A stretch of DNA of 64,000 bases from Symbiodinium natans. Its lineage: Eukaryota > Sar > Dinophyceae > Suessiales > Symbiodiniaceae. A program made the translations under genes and the position numbers. The stretch spans positions 1 to 64,000 of the forward strand of contig CAJNDS010002611.1 in assembly GCA_905221605.1 (NCBI GenBank), given 5' to 3'. Positions 52,746 to 62,986 of this stretch are shown here, piece by piece. The notes below the pieces were generated by a model. The model did not search any database and was not told the DNA's origin. It saw nothing but the letters and a program-made list of their open reading frames with translations. Position 1 is the stretch's first letter. The number at the start of each line of letters is the position of its first letter.

Positions 52746-55700
52746 CTAGACATTGACTGCACGATCCCCAGACCGAGCGGCCCTCTCGATACCACGGTTA
52801 TGTTGCGGTATCTTGTTTCAGGAAATTCTTCCACAAGACTTTAGACATAGACACTTATACTCGGAATGATTGGCCATTGACTTTTTCAGCTCGGCCCTCC
52901 GGTCAGGACTACCGAAGGCACCCGCATGCAGAACCCCCTTGTGGCAACCCTCTATAACCCTCTTGCAGAGCGGCTCTTTTCAAGGTATGCTGGGTCTTCT
53001 CCAAGACTTGGAATTGCTGCTTTCGCCCGAGGACGCCTCGCAAATCGGCTTGATGGTGCAGTTGGGGGAGTGAGCCGCTTCCAGCCTGTCAGATCTGTCG
53101 CTGCTGAGTGGCCAGCTGTTGTCACTTCAATCGCTCTCTGAAAGTTCTGGGGGGTCCAAATGGCAACGTGACACGAGCCAAGGCATGCTGGACCTAAGGC
53201 TAAGCTGCAAATGTTGCGCGGCAGATCGACGCAGCTGTTGGCCCCATCGCCAGATGCAGGTTCCAAACAGCATCCGACGAACTACGCTAGCACAGGGTGG
53301 GCAATTGACAGTTCCTCATGCAAGTCTACGTAGCAGTACTTTTTGTCCCATGGTGATGATTGACTGAATGCCGTCAACAGCTCGGACGCCGCTTTCACAG
53401 CTCGTTGTTTGCTGGGCTTGGCTTGGCCTGTAATGTTGAGGTTACCCTTTTGTTGACGTATCACACCTTGATGATCCATCCCGTCAGCGTGAAGGCTTCT
53501 GTTCCTCGGAGCAGTTCTTGAGAATTGTCTGGGTTGTGTGAGTCAAAGAACTCTTCGTTGTTATTCTCAGATACTGTCTTCACTGCCCGGGCTCCGAATT
53601 AAAGTCGGCAGACCGCTGTGTAAGGAATGATAAAGCAGTCGTGACCAGCCGGACACGCCAGTCCTCCGAGGTGCTCGGGCCAGACAGATTTCGCAATCGA
53701 CAGGCTCATGATCTCATTGCACTTTCTCAAGAATGGACTGAAAATGAATGCAATGAGCTGTTAGTCGAGGCGGTTCATGGGGGCTCGGATGTGCCTGGCC
53801 CCTAGAGCTTGACAGCTGGTGGGCAATTGCAGCATTGTGATGCTGTGTGGAGTTGTGTCAGGGCACGTCATGGACATGTCATGGCATGTCATGGAGTCCA
53901 AGGAAGCACGACAAGACCAGCGCGGCCTCATCAAAAGCCGTTGTGCCGCAACGTGGCGCCCACAGATCACAGAAGTATAAAGATGTTTGAGACCCAGAGA
54001 GATTTTAGACATTGCGTTAAAAGCTGTTGAACCACCTTCTCAGTTTCACCACGGGTTGCCGTTACACAAGACCGTTTGCATCAAGCCATCAAGCCGGACG
54101 CAGGGCTCTCCAGGGAGTGCTTTTGCCACCTTGTGTTGCGGCTGAGACGTCTACAAGTCTGCAAGAAGAGGCCTCATTGCACCGGAATCTTGGGGGACAC
54201 CAATGGTGGCACGGTCAGCATTCCGATGGTGACATAAGTGCAATGGAAGGACTTGGCATAGTAATGCAGCTGCAGCCGTTGATTTCTTGCGTTTCTTGAA
54301 CCATGGGCAAACAGGGCATGCATGGCCGGCGGTGGATTGTGTGTGGACGCGAGGCTAAAATGGCATCTGCTTAAAGAAAAGTGTACAACCTTTGATCAGC
54401 AGGGTCTCTTCAGATACGGCGCCGCCTTCATGCAACCAACGGGCCGAGACCAACCTCAGAACGCATCATCATTTGAAACGGGATGAGGCGATGTCTTGGT
54501 GGTTTCTCAGGGGCGGCAACGGGGGGCTTGCGCAGCTTCGGCATGCTCGGAGGCAAATGGAAGCAAACGCCTCCTTCTCTGGTGGCTTTGGAAGCGAAGC
54601 ATGCCATACAAAAGCATTGTCGTGTTCCACTTAGCTCACCAAAGCCTCAACCCCGATTGGAAAGGGCTTTCCTTGTGCCACCGTCATATTGTTTCATCAG
54701 GAGGCACTGCATGTTTGATTGTTGACCGTGCTGCGATTGACTTGCTCTCGCTGTTCACCTACTGTAGTGAGTATCATGTTACAGCAGTCATAGAAAGAGC
54801 TTGATGGCACGGTTGCACACTCAGGTGGTTGCAATGGTGACGCTCCGCTGAAGAAGGCGAAGGCCTTGTCAGGGGGATCTAAGGTTCTTGCATTAGCCTA
54901 AGGAGAGGGTAGTAGGACTTCTCGGAGCGTAAGCCCGCATCATTTCAGGAAGCGCAGCCTTTGTGAGCTCTCCAATCGGTCTTCCAATGACTTTCGACCA
55001 GGGTCTTGTCGTTGCTGGTGATGCTTGCTGAGACACTCCACAGCGTGCTCATGATGACACAGGGCAAATGGGTTTGATGCTTGCTTGTATGATCCTGTAT
55101 GCAGATGAGAAGAGAGCTGCTCGATCATGTCGAACTGCGAAACCACAGCAGAGGAGGCAATGTTGAGTTTTTCAGCTCATCTCATCCCCCGCGGTCGTGA
55201 AAACTCGCTTTTGCGTGGCTGCCCGGGGAACACGTCTTCCAACAGCTTTGCAATCATCTTTCCCTGCCTTTTGAAAAATATCGATGTAGGGGCGGCTTTT
55301 GGGCAATCAAACGGAGCTTGCTGAAGAGGTGCCAATCCTCGTAGGACCTTGATTGAAGCTCCGCACACTGATGCGCCCTATTCACGGCAACCTCCAGCGA
55401 AAAGGCGAAAGATTGGTGCACTCTGGGGGCCAGCTGCAGAAGGGGGTGCTCACAATGACATGGAGTGCAGAACCAAACAAAGGTAGAGTGGTGCACATTC
55501 AGGACAAAGAGACCTCGGGAGTGTACGCATTACACCACAGGGCCTGACGACCTTTGCTGTGCGATTCTTGGACACATCTCTCCGGGGTTGACAGCCTTGG
55601 GATGATGATGATGATGATGATGCTGCTGCTGGTCTGACTCGTGCTAGGTTTGTACCACGCGCGCCACGCTAACGTGCAACAACACATCCGATGGTTCCGA

Positions 55701-56800
55701 GATCACACAGAAGAATGGGTCCGGATGATGACGGTGCGCAGTGTGCCACACTGGATCGAGACACCACGTCCTGGCGGGGGATCGGCGGATTTCGTAGGAT
55801 CGAGCACCATACTTGGCAAGACAGAACTTGGCTGTCTTTGGTTTGTAGCGTTCTGAAGCTACGTGATTTCCAGTCTGCGCAGTGCCAGTTCTCTCCAGAC
55901 TCTGCGTGGGCAGCAACATCCGAGGCCGAAGGGTCAAGCCTTTTGCAGGGTCAGAGCATGTCAGAAACTCGCTCTAAGAGACTCCTCTCTGTTTGAGACT
56001 CCGCTTTAAGAGACGTTTGGGGCGTTTGAGACACTGCCAGGAAGCAGCACTCCGACGGAATTGCTTGGTCGACCGGATGGAGATGTCCGCGCGGGCCTAA
56101 TTTGGATCTAGTAATGAATTATGTAAATTACTTGGAGTAACTTGAGACTTGAACATTGCTGACATTGCTGCAAGTGACTGTCAGTGGAGTCTCGGGGGTA
56201 AGCTCTACATACTCTTGTGCGTTTGGTGTGGAGCGATGATATGTAGCGTTCTGCAGGTGCATGTTGCTCCTGGCCTGCGGCAATCACGCCTAAGAGCACT
56301 TCCACAGGGTCTGCAGGAGCAGTACACCTCCATTGTACGCAGCCGAGTATCCTGTCCAGGTACCTTTTCAAGCATGTTGTAGAGTGCTTTCAGCCCACTG
56401 CTGTATGATGAAGGTGCGGCACTACCTGACTGACGTAGCTTTGAAACAGCAAGGCATGTTTGCAGCATGCTCGCAATAGGAGATGTCCCCGTTCTTGCTG
56501 TTGAGCTGTCGCCAAGCAGGCGTAAAGAGCCAAAGCAGCTTTCAGGCTTGCTGCTTGTTGCAAAATCACAAAATTAGACAGTGCTTGCCACTCGCTGGTG
56601 GTGGTGTTTTCTTCTGTGCGCCGATGGCAGGCTGTTCGAAAAGAAAACGAGCCAGGTGCTGAGAGTTGCGAGCATGTTCTAGTGATTGCAATGTCGAGGG
56701 TCACCTTGAAGAAGATCACACATGGCTGCATACGTATGAAACACTGGGGTGCGACATACCTATGAAACAGAGCACCACGAGATACCGCTGTTTTGATGGA
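52746..56800. other. 4 kb without a recognised gene
   Basis: A Ser/Leu-rich plus-strand stretch at 52970-53160 (MLGLLQDLELLLSPEDAS, then after one stop LLSGQLLSLQSLSESSGG) looks like a decayed repetitive coding segment. A short (GAT)n lies at 55600-55623. Minus-strand pieces near 56370-56720 (LQQAASLKAALALYACLA) look coding-like but isolated. Confidence 0.35.
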
Positions 56801-56824
56801 GGTTTGCTGACGTAAGGATATGCG

Positions 56825-57211
56825 ATGATGAATATTCCTGCGTGTCGCATCCCAGCATCTTCCGAAGTCTTTTCGACGCTAAACATGGCAGAGGCTTGCT
56901 TGGTTCCTGAGTACGCAGCTGATGAGTCATTCGTGTCGGTCGAGCATTGGAACACAGAGGGCCACTCACCACCCACGACATGTCATGTCGCGTCAGACTA
57001 TGGATGTTGCTCTGGCGTTGCCGGCAGGCGCCTGCTATGTCAGGTGACTGGAAAGACATCGCTAGCACGAAACAAACAAAAAACGAAGGTTGCGAAGGAT
57101 GCGCGGCCAAGCTCGCAATCCAACACCAAGCCGTTCAATCGATCTGGCGAATCTCATGCACTAAAAAACAAGCCCCAAACAGCCATGCCATTTGCAGAAG
57201 CTCATGTCTGA
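56825..57211 (+). CDS. Hypothetical open frame
   Basis: A 128-codon plus-strand frame. The C-terminal half is basic and polar (RNKQKTKVAKDARPSSQS, then NRSGESHALKNKPQ) as in disordered nuclear proteins; the N-terminal half is acidic to neutral. A minus-strand frame of 116 codons overlaps it. No family recognised. Confidence 0.3.
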   Translation: MMNIPACRIPASSEVFSTLNMAEACLVPEYAADESFVSVEHWNTEGHSPPTTCHVASDYGCCSGVAGRRLLCQVTGKTSLARNKQKTKVAKDARPSSQSNTKPFNRSGESHALKNKPQTAMPFAEAHV

Positions 57212-58750
57212 CCGCGGCACGAGGCGCGTCGATCGAATTGGGATTGGCGTAATTTTTGAAGATCATTTTGGAATTCTCAGTATCTTAACTAGAAGTCGTA
57301 CAGTCGTTATTTTCCTCTAAGTTGTATTTTCTATCCAGCTTGATACACGCCCACTATGGTTGTTCAATCATGGTAGGTTGATCGGCTGACACTGCAAGAT
57401 CAGTCTGACCTTTGCAGTACTCGTCAAATTCAAACCTCAAACAGGAAATCCTAGCTTTGCGCGTGCATGCACATTTTTTCGCATGATGATCTGGTTTCGT
57501 GGATGCTGCAATCGATCCGCGCATGATCCTGCTCGGCATGTGCGGCATGTGGCATAGCCACTCCTGGAGTCGATCAATTTGTCACATCCTGCTCTGTTGG
57601 CTGCAGCTCAGCAAATGTCGCAAATGTCGGCTGAAGGGTTAGGCCCCACTACATGCATGATATTCATGCGGAACAATAGAGGCTGCAACGTGCTGATTCC
57701 TCAAGCCCAAATCTCTGCAAGGCAGCCGTTGCTCGTTCAGGTGCAGCAGGCGCATACACAGCTTCTTCGGCTGTTGTTGGACGTGTGTTGAGCTGCTCAG
57801 GTCCATGAAAGTATGGAAGGTCTTTTACTCTGGGTGCATGTCGTGGAGGCTGGTGCCACATGCATTGTGTGTTGCTGAGATGAGGCCAATCAGCCTTTCC
57901 GTTGCAACAGGGATGTTCTCTTCGAGGAATTCTGCAAGGCTCAACGATCAGGCAAAATGGGGACGTTTCTTTGCAGCCTTTCGGTTCGTGTGATGACGCC
58001 GATGTGGTTGTTGGAGGATGCTGCTCCATCAGCGTCATACGGCTCTCAAGGCATCCCAGCGATATCTTTCATATTCCTTGATCATCAGCTGCCGCGATGC
58101 CTTGGAATTTGGGGCTTGCCAGTCTGTGCTGCCGCATGCTGGCAGCTGGATGCAGGCTGTGGAGATCCAAACACTCGCAAACGAAGGTACAATGACGTGC
58201 AATGACGTGCAACATGTTGGGAGGTTGTCAAGTTCAATGTGCTCCAGGCCGGGAGTAATGAGTCGAATTGGAAGTGGCGCTGTGCAATTGGCCCTTCGGA
58301 TTTGTGTATTAGGCAGGGAGTCGTCGAGGACCAATCTTGCACGGAGCCTCAGCTAAGCTTTCAATGAAGAGGTGTGCTGAAGGGGCTCAAGCGGAGAGAA
58401 GACAGGCCACCGGCAATACAAGACACTTCCAAGGCTGCCGGTAGAGCTCGTGGCCCCGATTCGCTCACAAGTGGCGGCGATCTGATCAGCGCTTGCTGAA
58501 GGATGCTGAGGGGGACAAAAATAGACAACAGGACCGTGAGAGCTGATCTCAAGAACACCTGCTTGAACGCTAGCTTGAACGCTTGCATGTAAGCGGACCC
58601 TCTGCGGCACTCCGCAGGCTTTCAGGCTTAGGCCGCGTGTCCGACATGATCAGAGACATGAGTTGTTACACTCAACAGACCTTGTATGTGGTCACGCCAT
58701 TCTTCATTCGTGTAGGTGAGTTGGTGGATGACGCAGGTATAACGCCAGTG
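57212..58750 (-). other. Scattered minus-strand exon candidates
   Basis: Two minus-strand pieces read like protein: about 57940-57830 (LAEFLEENIPVATERLIGLI, followed by SATHNACGTSLHDMH) and about 58345-58200 (LVLDDSLPNTQIRRAN, then ITPGLEHIELDNLPTC). They could be exons of one minus-strand gene running from ~60.6 kb to ~57.8 kb, but joins were not established. Confidence 0.3.
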
Positions 58751-58799
58751 GTTTCATAAGGGTGGGTAGAACACTCTCGCGAGAACATCTTGAACAGCA

Positions 58800-59575
58800 C
58801 TACAGTGCTTTGGACGCACGGGGAGTGGTAGAGTCTTTGCCGTTGTGATGCTGTTGTGCTTCGATGTCATCATCATCATCATCATCATCGTCATCATCAT
58901 CATCATCATCATAATCATCATCTTCCTCTTTTTCATCCTCTTCCTCATCCTCCTTTTTGTCGTTGCCGTCGTCGTCGTCGTCCTTAGTTGCTGTTGGGGA
59001 TGCTGCGTTTGCGTAGGCAGCGAAGGTTCTGTAGATGCTTGTGGCCAATTGCACGTGATTGGAGGATGTGGCTGCAATCATTGAAGACCAAAGAATCAAA
59101 GATGAATTGCCTTGAATGATCAATACGACTTGACAAAAGCACATGAGACATTGGAGTCTGGAGTGCGTCGCCGATTTCCGCTCCAATTCCAAAGAACCTG
59201 GAAAACTTGTGAGTGTTTCGCTGCTGGTTTGAGTGAACGAGTTGTCGTGTGGATAGCATTTGTGAATTGCTCCCATGTGTCCGAGGATGTTGCACGCTTG
59301 TTGCTTGTTCGTTTTTTGGATACCGATTGCGATCTTGGCAAAGCCTCGACAATCTCTCTTCCCGCTCCTATTCTTTCCTCTGCTTCGAAAGCACGTGCCA
59401 GGAACCAGCCCGTTCTCGCAAATTCCAGACTCATTGATTGAATGATCATACGAATCATACGATCCGAAAAGTGCGGATTCTACGTCCGAGTGCTTCGCAA
59501 ACTTCCGCCGCAGCTCTGGAAGCAGCTGAAAAAACTCGAGCCTTTCCCTGCTGGTTTGATTGAACGTTAGTTGCT
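58800..59575 (-). CDS. Hypothetical minus-strand frame with poly-Asp/Glu tail
   Basis: An open minus-strand frame from about 59575 to a TAG at 58800, ~255 codons. It begins RERLEFFQLLPELRRKFAKH, runs through CNILGHMGAIHKC and ends in an Asp/Glu/Lys-rich tail coded by (ATC)n and related microsatellite (about 58866-58990). A second minus frame over 59240-58984 (RFFGIGAEIGDALQTP) is equally protein-like, so exon boundaries are unclear. Acidic tails of this kind occur in histone- or nucleic-acid-associated proteins; no specific function is claimed. Confidence 0.33.
58866..58990. repeat. (ATC)n and TCC/TCG trinucleotide array
   Basis: About 16 ATC units with GTC/ATA variants, then CCTCTTCCTCATCC and GTCGTC units. 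On the minus strand it can code a poly-Asp/Glu run. Confidence 0.9.
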
Positions 59576-59618
59576 GTTGCTGTTACTGTTGTTGCTCGTC
59601 GTCGTCGTCGTCGTCGTC

Positions 59619-59649
<31 letters not shown>

Positions 59650-59654
59650 TTTGT

Positions 59655-59689
<35 letters not shown>

Positions 59690-59705
59690 CTGCTGCTGCT
59701 CTGGA
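59560..59705. repeat. GTT/GTC/GCT trinucleotide array
   Basis: Successive blocks of TGTTGC, GTCGTC, GTTGTT and GCTGCT triplets. On the minus strand this reads CAG/AAC/GAC triplets, giving Gln, Ser, Asn or Arg runs depending on frame. Confidence 0.9.
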
Positions 59706-60143
59706 TCTGTTCCGTTGCCTGTGCTGCTGCCGTTTCGGTGCATGGTGTCATCGTGGCGGTGGCTGTGAGACGTGGACGTGGACGTGGCGTCTTCATTACT
59801 CTAGAACAACATTGGGGTCGCTGAAGCTGACATGACTTGGCCATGACTTGGCCGGCCGCCAAGGTCAAAAATGTCGTTGGTGACGGAAGTTTTCTCGGAG
59901 GCAGAGCTGCAGGCGACCTACTTATTTGAACGACGGTATTATCACAAACAACGATACTTGACACTGTCGCATGAGAGCCGAGCACTGTACCATGTCCTGT
60001 GCAGCAACGGAGGGAGCGACTGAGAGCCTTGTGGGTCTTGTGCACAGAATGAAACAAGTCGCGCCAGGCCCTGTGTTCGAGCCACAAAGGGTTGACTACG
60101 CTGCTGCTTTGGGCACCTTGGCACGCGCCCAGCGTGCATCTCA

Positions 60144-60604
60144 TCAAGGCTGTTGATTGCAGTTTGATGAGTGGAGTTGGTTTGCAAGCTTTTCAGCTCC
60201 ATCGTGAAGTTCAGTCAGGTGTTGGAAGCTATTGCTGGTGAGCAGAAGAATGCGTGCTTCGCTAAGGCCGAAACTGACAATCATTGAGGCATTTCGGAGC
60301 TGAATTTGTTCAAGACAGTTCGCCTTTTGGAGTACTGCAAAGCAAATGGAGATTTTAGCCAACCTGTCGCTCCTCTGCTGCTAGAATTTTGGCCTGGCAT
60401 CTACTCCTTGTTTTCTATGCGTGGTTTCATGTGGTACAACTCTGCTTCTCTACAATTCTGGACATCCATTTTTGCCAACGCGCCATTTGGCTCAGCATAA
60501 GCCTTGAGTATGGCCTCTTCGCACGCAGCAGCTATGTTCATGGGCCAAGTAGAGGTAACAAGTTCATGCACTATGCACCATAGCCTTCTGCCGGATTGAG
60601 CCAC
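60144..60604 (-). CDS. Two candidate exons of a minus-strand gene
   Basis: The upstream piece (about 60570-60402) encodes [20 protein letters not shown] and then [20 protein letters not shown], helical and well balanced. The downstream piece (about 60345-60150), after a TTTGCAG acceptor, encodes [20 protein letters not shown] and then [20 protein letters not shown]. Both read much better than the plus strand. They may continue into the minus-strand pieces at 59.5-57.8 kb. Family unknown. Confidence 0.4.
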
Positions 60605-60680
60605 TTCCTTTTTTTGTCGCCCGGTGCAGACTAAGCTACCATGTCGGCCGCCTGAAGCTGAGACGCCAGATCATTTTTTT

Positions 60681-60754
60681 CAGATGTGTGTGTGTGTGTG
60701 TGTGTGTGTGCGCGTGTGTGTGCGCGTGTGTGTGGGTGCGTGTGTGGGTGCGTG

Positions 60755-60840
<86 letters not shown>

Positions 60841-60845
60841 CAGGT
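60681..60845. repeat. (TG)n microsatellite
   Basis: About 165 bp of TG dinucleotides with GCGTGT and GGTGCG interruptions in the first half and pure (TG)n in the second. Its frames encode only Val-Cys or Thr-His. Confidence 0.97.
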
Positions 60846-61056
60846 GTGGGGCAGCTGCAGGTAACAGATCAGCGGGGGGTTGATTCAGGTCACCCAATCA
60901 GATCACACCTTCAGATCACTGTCCTATGTGAGTCAGATCGGTCCCGGGGCCCCTTTCGGATCATGACACACAAGCATTTGGCTGCCGTAGACGAACAACA
61001 TCCCAGCATCTGGCTGCCCCAATGTGGTTGTCTGCAGCCTGCTGGTGCCCCCTTAT

Positions 61057-61135
61057 GCGGCATAGACCCCTATCGTTTGTCCATAGGTGTCTACCCCCCT
61101 GCAGATAGACCCTACCCACAAACCTATAGACCCCT
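61057..61135 (+). repeat. Direct repeat, left copy (TTTGTCCATAGGTGTCTAC element)
   Basis: It reads GCATAGACCC, CGTTTGTCCATAGGTGTCTA, GCAGATAGACCCTAC and ACAAACCTAT, followed by AGACCCCTAT. It matches 62351-62418 over ~70 bp with few differences. Confidence 0.85.
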
Positions 61136-61184
61136 ATAGTAGCAAATTTATAAGATACACCTCGGAACAGCAAGGCTCGACTTA

Positions 61185-61505
61185 TTTTCTAGGGTTTAGA
61201 TTTAGGGGTTTTTAGCGTCTACGGTTTAGGGGTTGTAAGGGTTTGGGGTTAAGGTTTTTTGGGTTTAGGGTTTTTGGGTTTAGGAGTGGCTCAGTAGGGT
61301 TTAGGGTTTAGGGTTTTTTAGGGTTTAGGGTTTAGGGGTTTTTGAGGTCTACGGTTTCGGGGTTGTTAGGGTAGCGGTTGAGGCTGAGGGTGCTTTATAG
61401 GGTTTTGGGTTTAGGGTTTAGGGGTTACGGGTTTTTGATGGTTTAGGGTTTTTGTAGGGTTTATTTAGGGTTTAGGGGTTTTTCGGGTTCAGGGCTTGGG
61501 GGTTT
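61185..61505 (+). repeat. Interstitial telomere-like TTTAGGG tract
   Basis: About 320 bp holding a dozen or more TTTAGGG units mixed with TTTTAGGG, GGGGTTT and other variants, all with the G-rich strand on plus. This is the plant/alveolate-type telomere unit reported for dinoflagellates. Its degeneracy and internal position make it an interstitial relic, not a chromosome end. Confidence 0.85.
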
Positions 61506-61509
61506 TAGG

Positions 61510-62085
61510 CCTCATTTGCAACCACAACACACGAATGATGGGTTCGAAAAAAGAAAAAGGCCCCGGGGTTGCGGGGGGCGCACCCCCTCCCCCATTTGCA
61601 AACACAATGCTCGCATGATGGGTTTGAAAAAAGTACGCCTGAAGCAAGCTTGCACGGCTTAACAAACCGGGGGCGGGGGGTGGGGCACCTCCCATTTGCA
61701 AACACAACACTCACATGATGGGTTCGAAAAAGAATAAAGCGGGGGCTGGGGCGGCGCAGACCCCCCCCCATTTGCAAGCACAATGCTCGCGTGATGGGTT
61801 TGAAAGAAAAATGCCTGAAGGCGCGGGGGGTTGGGGCAGCCCCCTTCCATTCGCAAACACAACACACACACACACATGATGGGTTCGAGTTAGAATAAAA
61901 AGGCGGGGTTGGGGGGGGGCGAAACCCCCCATTTGCAAACACAATGCTTGCATGATGTGTTAGAAAAAAAACACCTGAAACAAGCTTGCACGGCTTAGCA
62001 AGCGGGGGGGTTAGGGGGGGTGCACCCCCCACCCCCCCTGCCCCCCCATTCTCAAGCACAGCACACGCGTGATGGGTTCGAATTC
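61510..62085 (-). repeat. G-rich hairpin repeat, cluster B (7 inverted copies)
   Basis: Copies start near 61513, 61590, 61688, 61768, 61845, 61928 and 62046. Each reads CCCCATTTGCAAACACAA, then TGCTCGCATGATGGGTT, then GAAAAA, with CCTGAAGCAAGCTTGCACGG kept in the longer units. They are the reverse complement of cluster A (19.9-22.7 kb), with GGGG...CCCC blocks between copies. Spacing is 75-120 bp. Pseudo-frames on the minus strand read NPSCEHCVCKWG. Confidence 0.88.
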
Positions 62086-62350
62086 CTATGCGATAAAAGG
62101 GCTATCTGAAAGAGATTGGCGGGTGTTTTGAGTTTTAATTGAAGATAGGTCAGATAAGTACCCGCCTATGATAGGCGTCGATAGACCGCTATATAGACAC
62201 CTGCTGTTTTTGAGGGCCTATGATCCGAGCTCCCTTGATTCATCAGTGGAGCCCCATGCCGCCCTGTGCGAGGCCCCAGCCGTTTCTCTATAGACCCCTA
62301 TGAATAGGCCCCTTTTCTTTTGCCATAGACAGATATGCATAGACCCTCGG

Positions 62351-62418
62351 CATAGACCCTAGCGTTTGTCCATAGGTGTCTACTTCCCTCCAGATAGACC
62401 CTACAACAAACCTATTCG
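62351..62418 (+). repeat. Direct repeat, right copy (TTTGTCCATAGGTGTCTAC element)
   Basis: The same element as at 61057-61135, directly preceded by GGCATAGACCCTAG and directly followed by a (TG)n array. The segment between the two copies (61.1-62.35 kb) contains the telomere-like tract and the inverted repeat cluster. Confidence 0.85.
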
Positions 62419-62465
62419 TGTGTGTGTGTGTGTGTGTGTGTGTCTGTCCGTCTGTGTGTGTGTGG
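62416..62465. repeat. (TG)n microsatellite
   Basis: About 50 bp of TG units with CTG/CCG interruptions, next to the right direct-repeat copy. Confidence 0.95.
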
Positions 62466-62499
62466 GTGGTGTTTTTGCGTCTCTTTATGCACTGCAGCA

Positions 62500-62810
62500 G
62501 AAGAAGAAGGAGGAGAATAAGGAGAAGAAGAAGAAAAATAATCAGAGGCAGAGGCAGAGGCAGAGGAAGGGGGAGGGGGAGGGAAGGGGGGGGGGGGAGG
62601 GGGAGGGGGAGGGAGAGGAGGGGGAGGGGGAGGGGGATGGGAGGGAGGGGAGGGGAGGGGGAGGGGGAGGGGGAGGGGGAGGGGGAGGGGAAGGGGAAGG
62701 GGACGGGGACGGGGAAGGGGAAGAGGAAGGGGAAGCGGAAGCGGAAGCGGAATAGGATGAGGAAGAGGATGGGGAAGGGGAAGGGGAAGGGGAAGAGGGC
62801 GAGAGCCATC
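62500..62810 (+). repeat. GGGGAG/GGGGAA homopurine tract
   Basis: About 300 bp with almost only A and G on the plus strand: AGAAG units first, then CAGAGG, then GGGGAGGG, then GGGGAAGG and GGAAGC. In one plus frame it gives (Gly-Glu)n and runs, with one TAG at 62753-62755, into the acidic exon that follows. It may be partly coding. Confidence 0.93.
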
Positions 62811-62986
62811 GAGAGAGCGACAGAGATGCTCGGGTCCTGAGGGCATTGTATTTGTTCGCGGACAAGGTCGACATCGTGGACCTGCCTATCAAGCTCACTG
62901 AAGAGCTGCTGGTCACTGCTGCCATCATCATTGCGTTGGTTTTCCTATGGACGTGCTTCAACCGCTGTGGCATGCTGCATCACTGA
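62756..62986 (+). CDS. Acidic Gly/Glu-rich exon ending in a C-terminal transmembrane helix
   Basis: An open plus-strand frame with a TGA at 62984-62986. It begins Glu/Gly-rich (DEEEDGEGEGEGEEGESH), passes through RESDRDARVLRALYLFADKV and DIVDLPIKLTEELL, then forms one hydrophobic helix (LVTAAIIIALVFLWTCF) and ends NRCGMLHH. The layout suggests a tail-anchored or single-pass membrane protein with an acidic domain. The same frame continues upstream through the homopurine tract to about 62366, broken only by TAG at 62753, so the tract may be an expanded coding repeat or the exon may start after a splice site. No Met is available in this exon. Confidence 0.5.
   Translation, partial: DEEEDGEGEGEGEEGESHRESDRDARVLRALYLFADKVDIVDLPIKLTEELLVTAAIIIALVFLWTCFNRCGMLHH

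Noticed and set aside
60478-60502. Spliced-leader-like GCCATTTGGCTCA
   Set aside because: One T short of the leader and fully explained as the complement of a minus-strand coding exon (AEPNGA).
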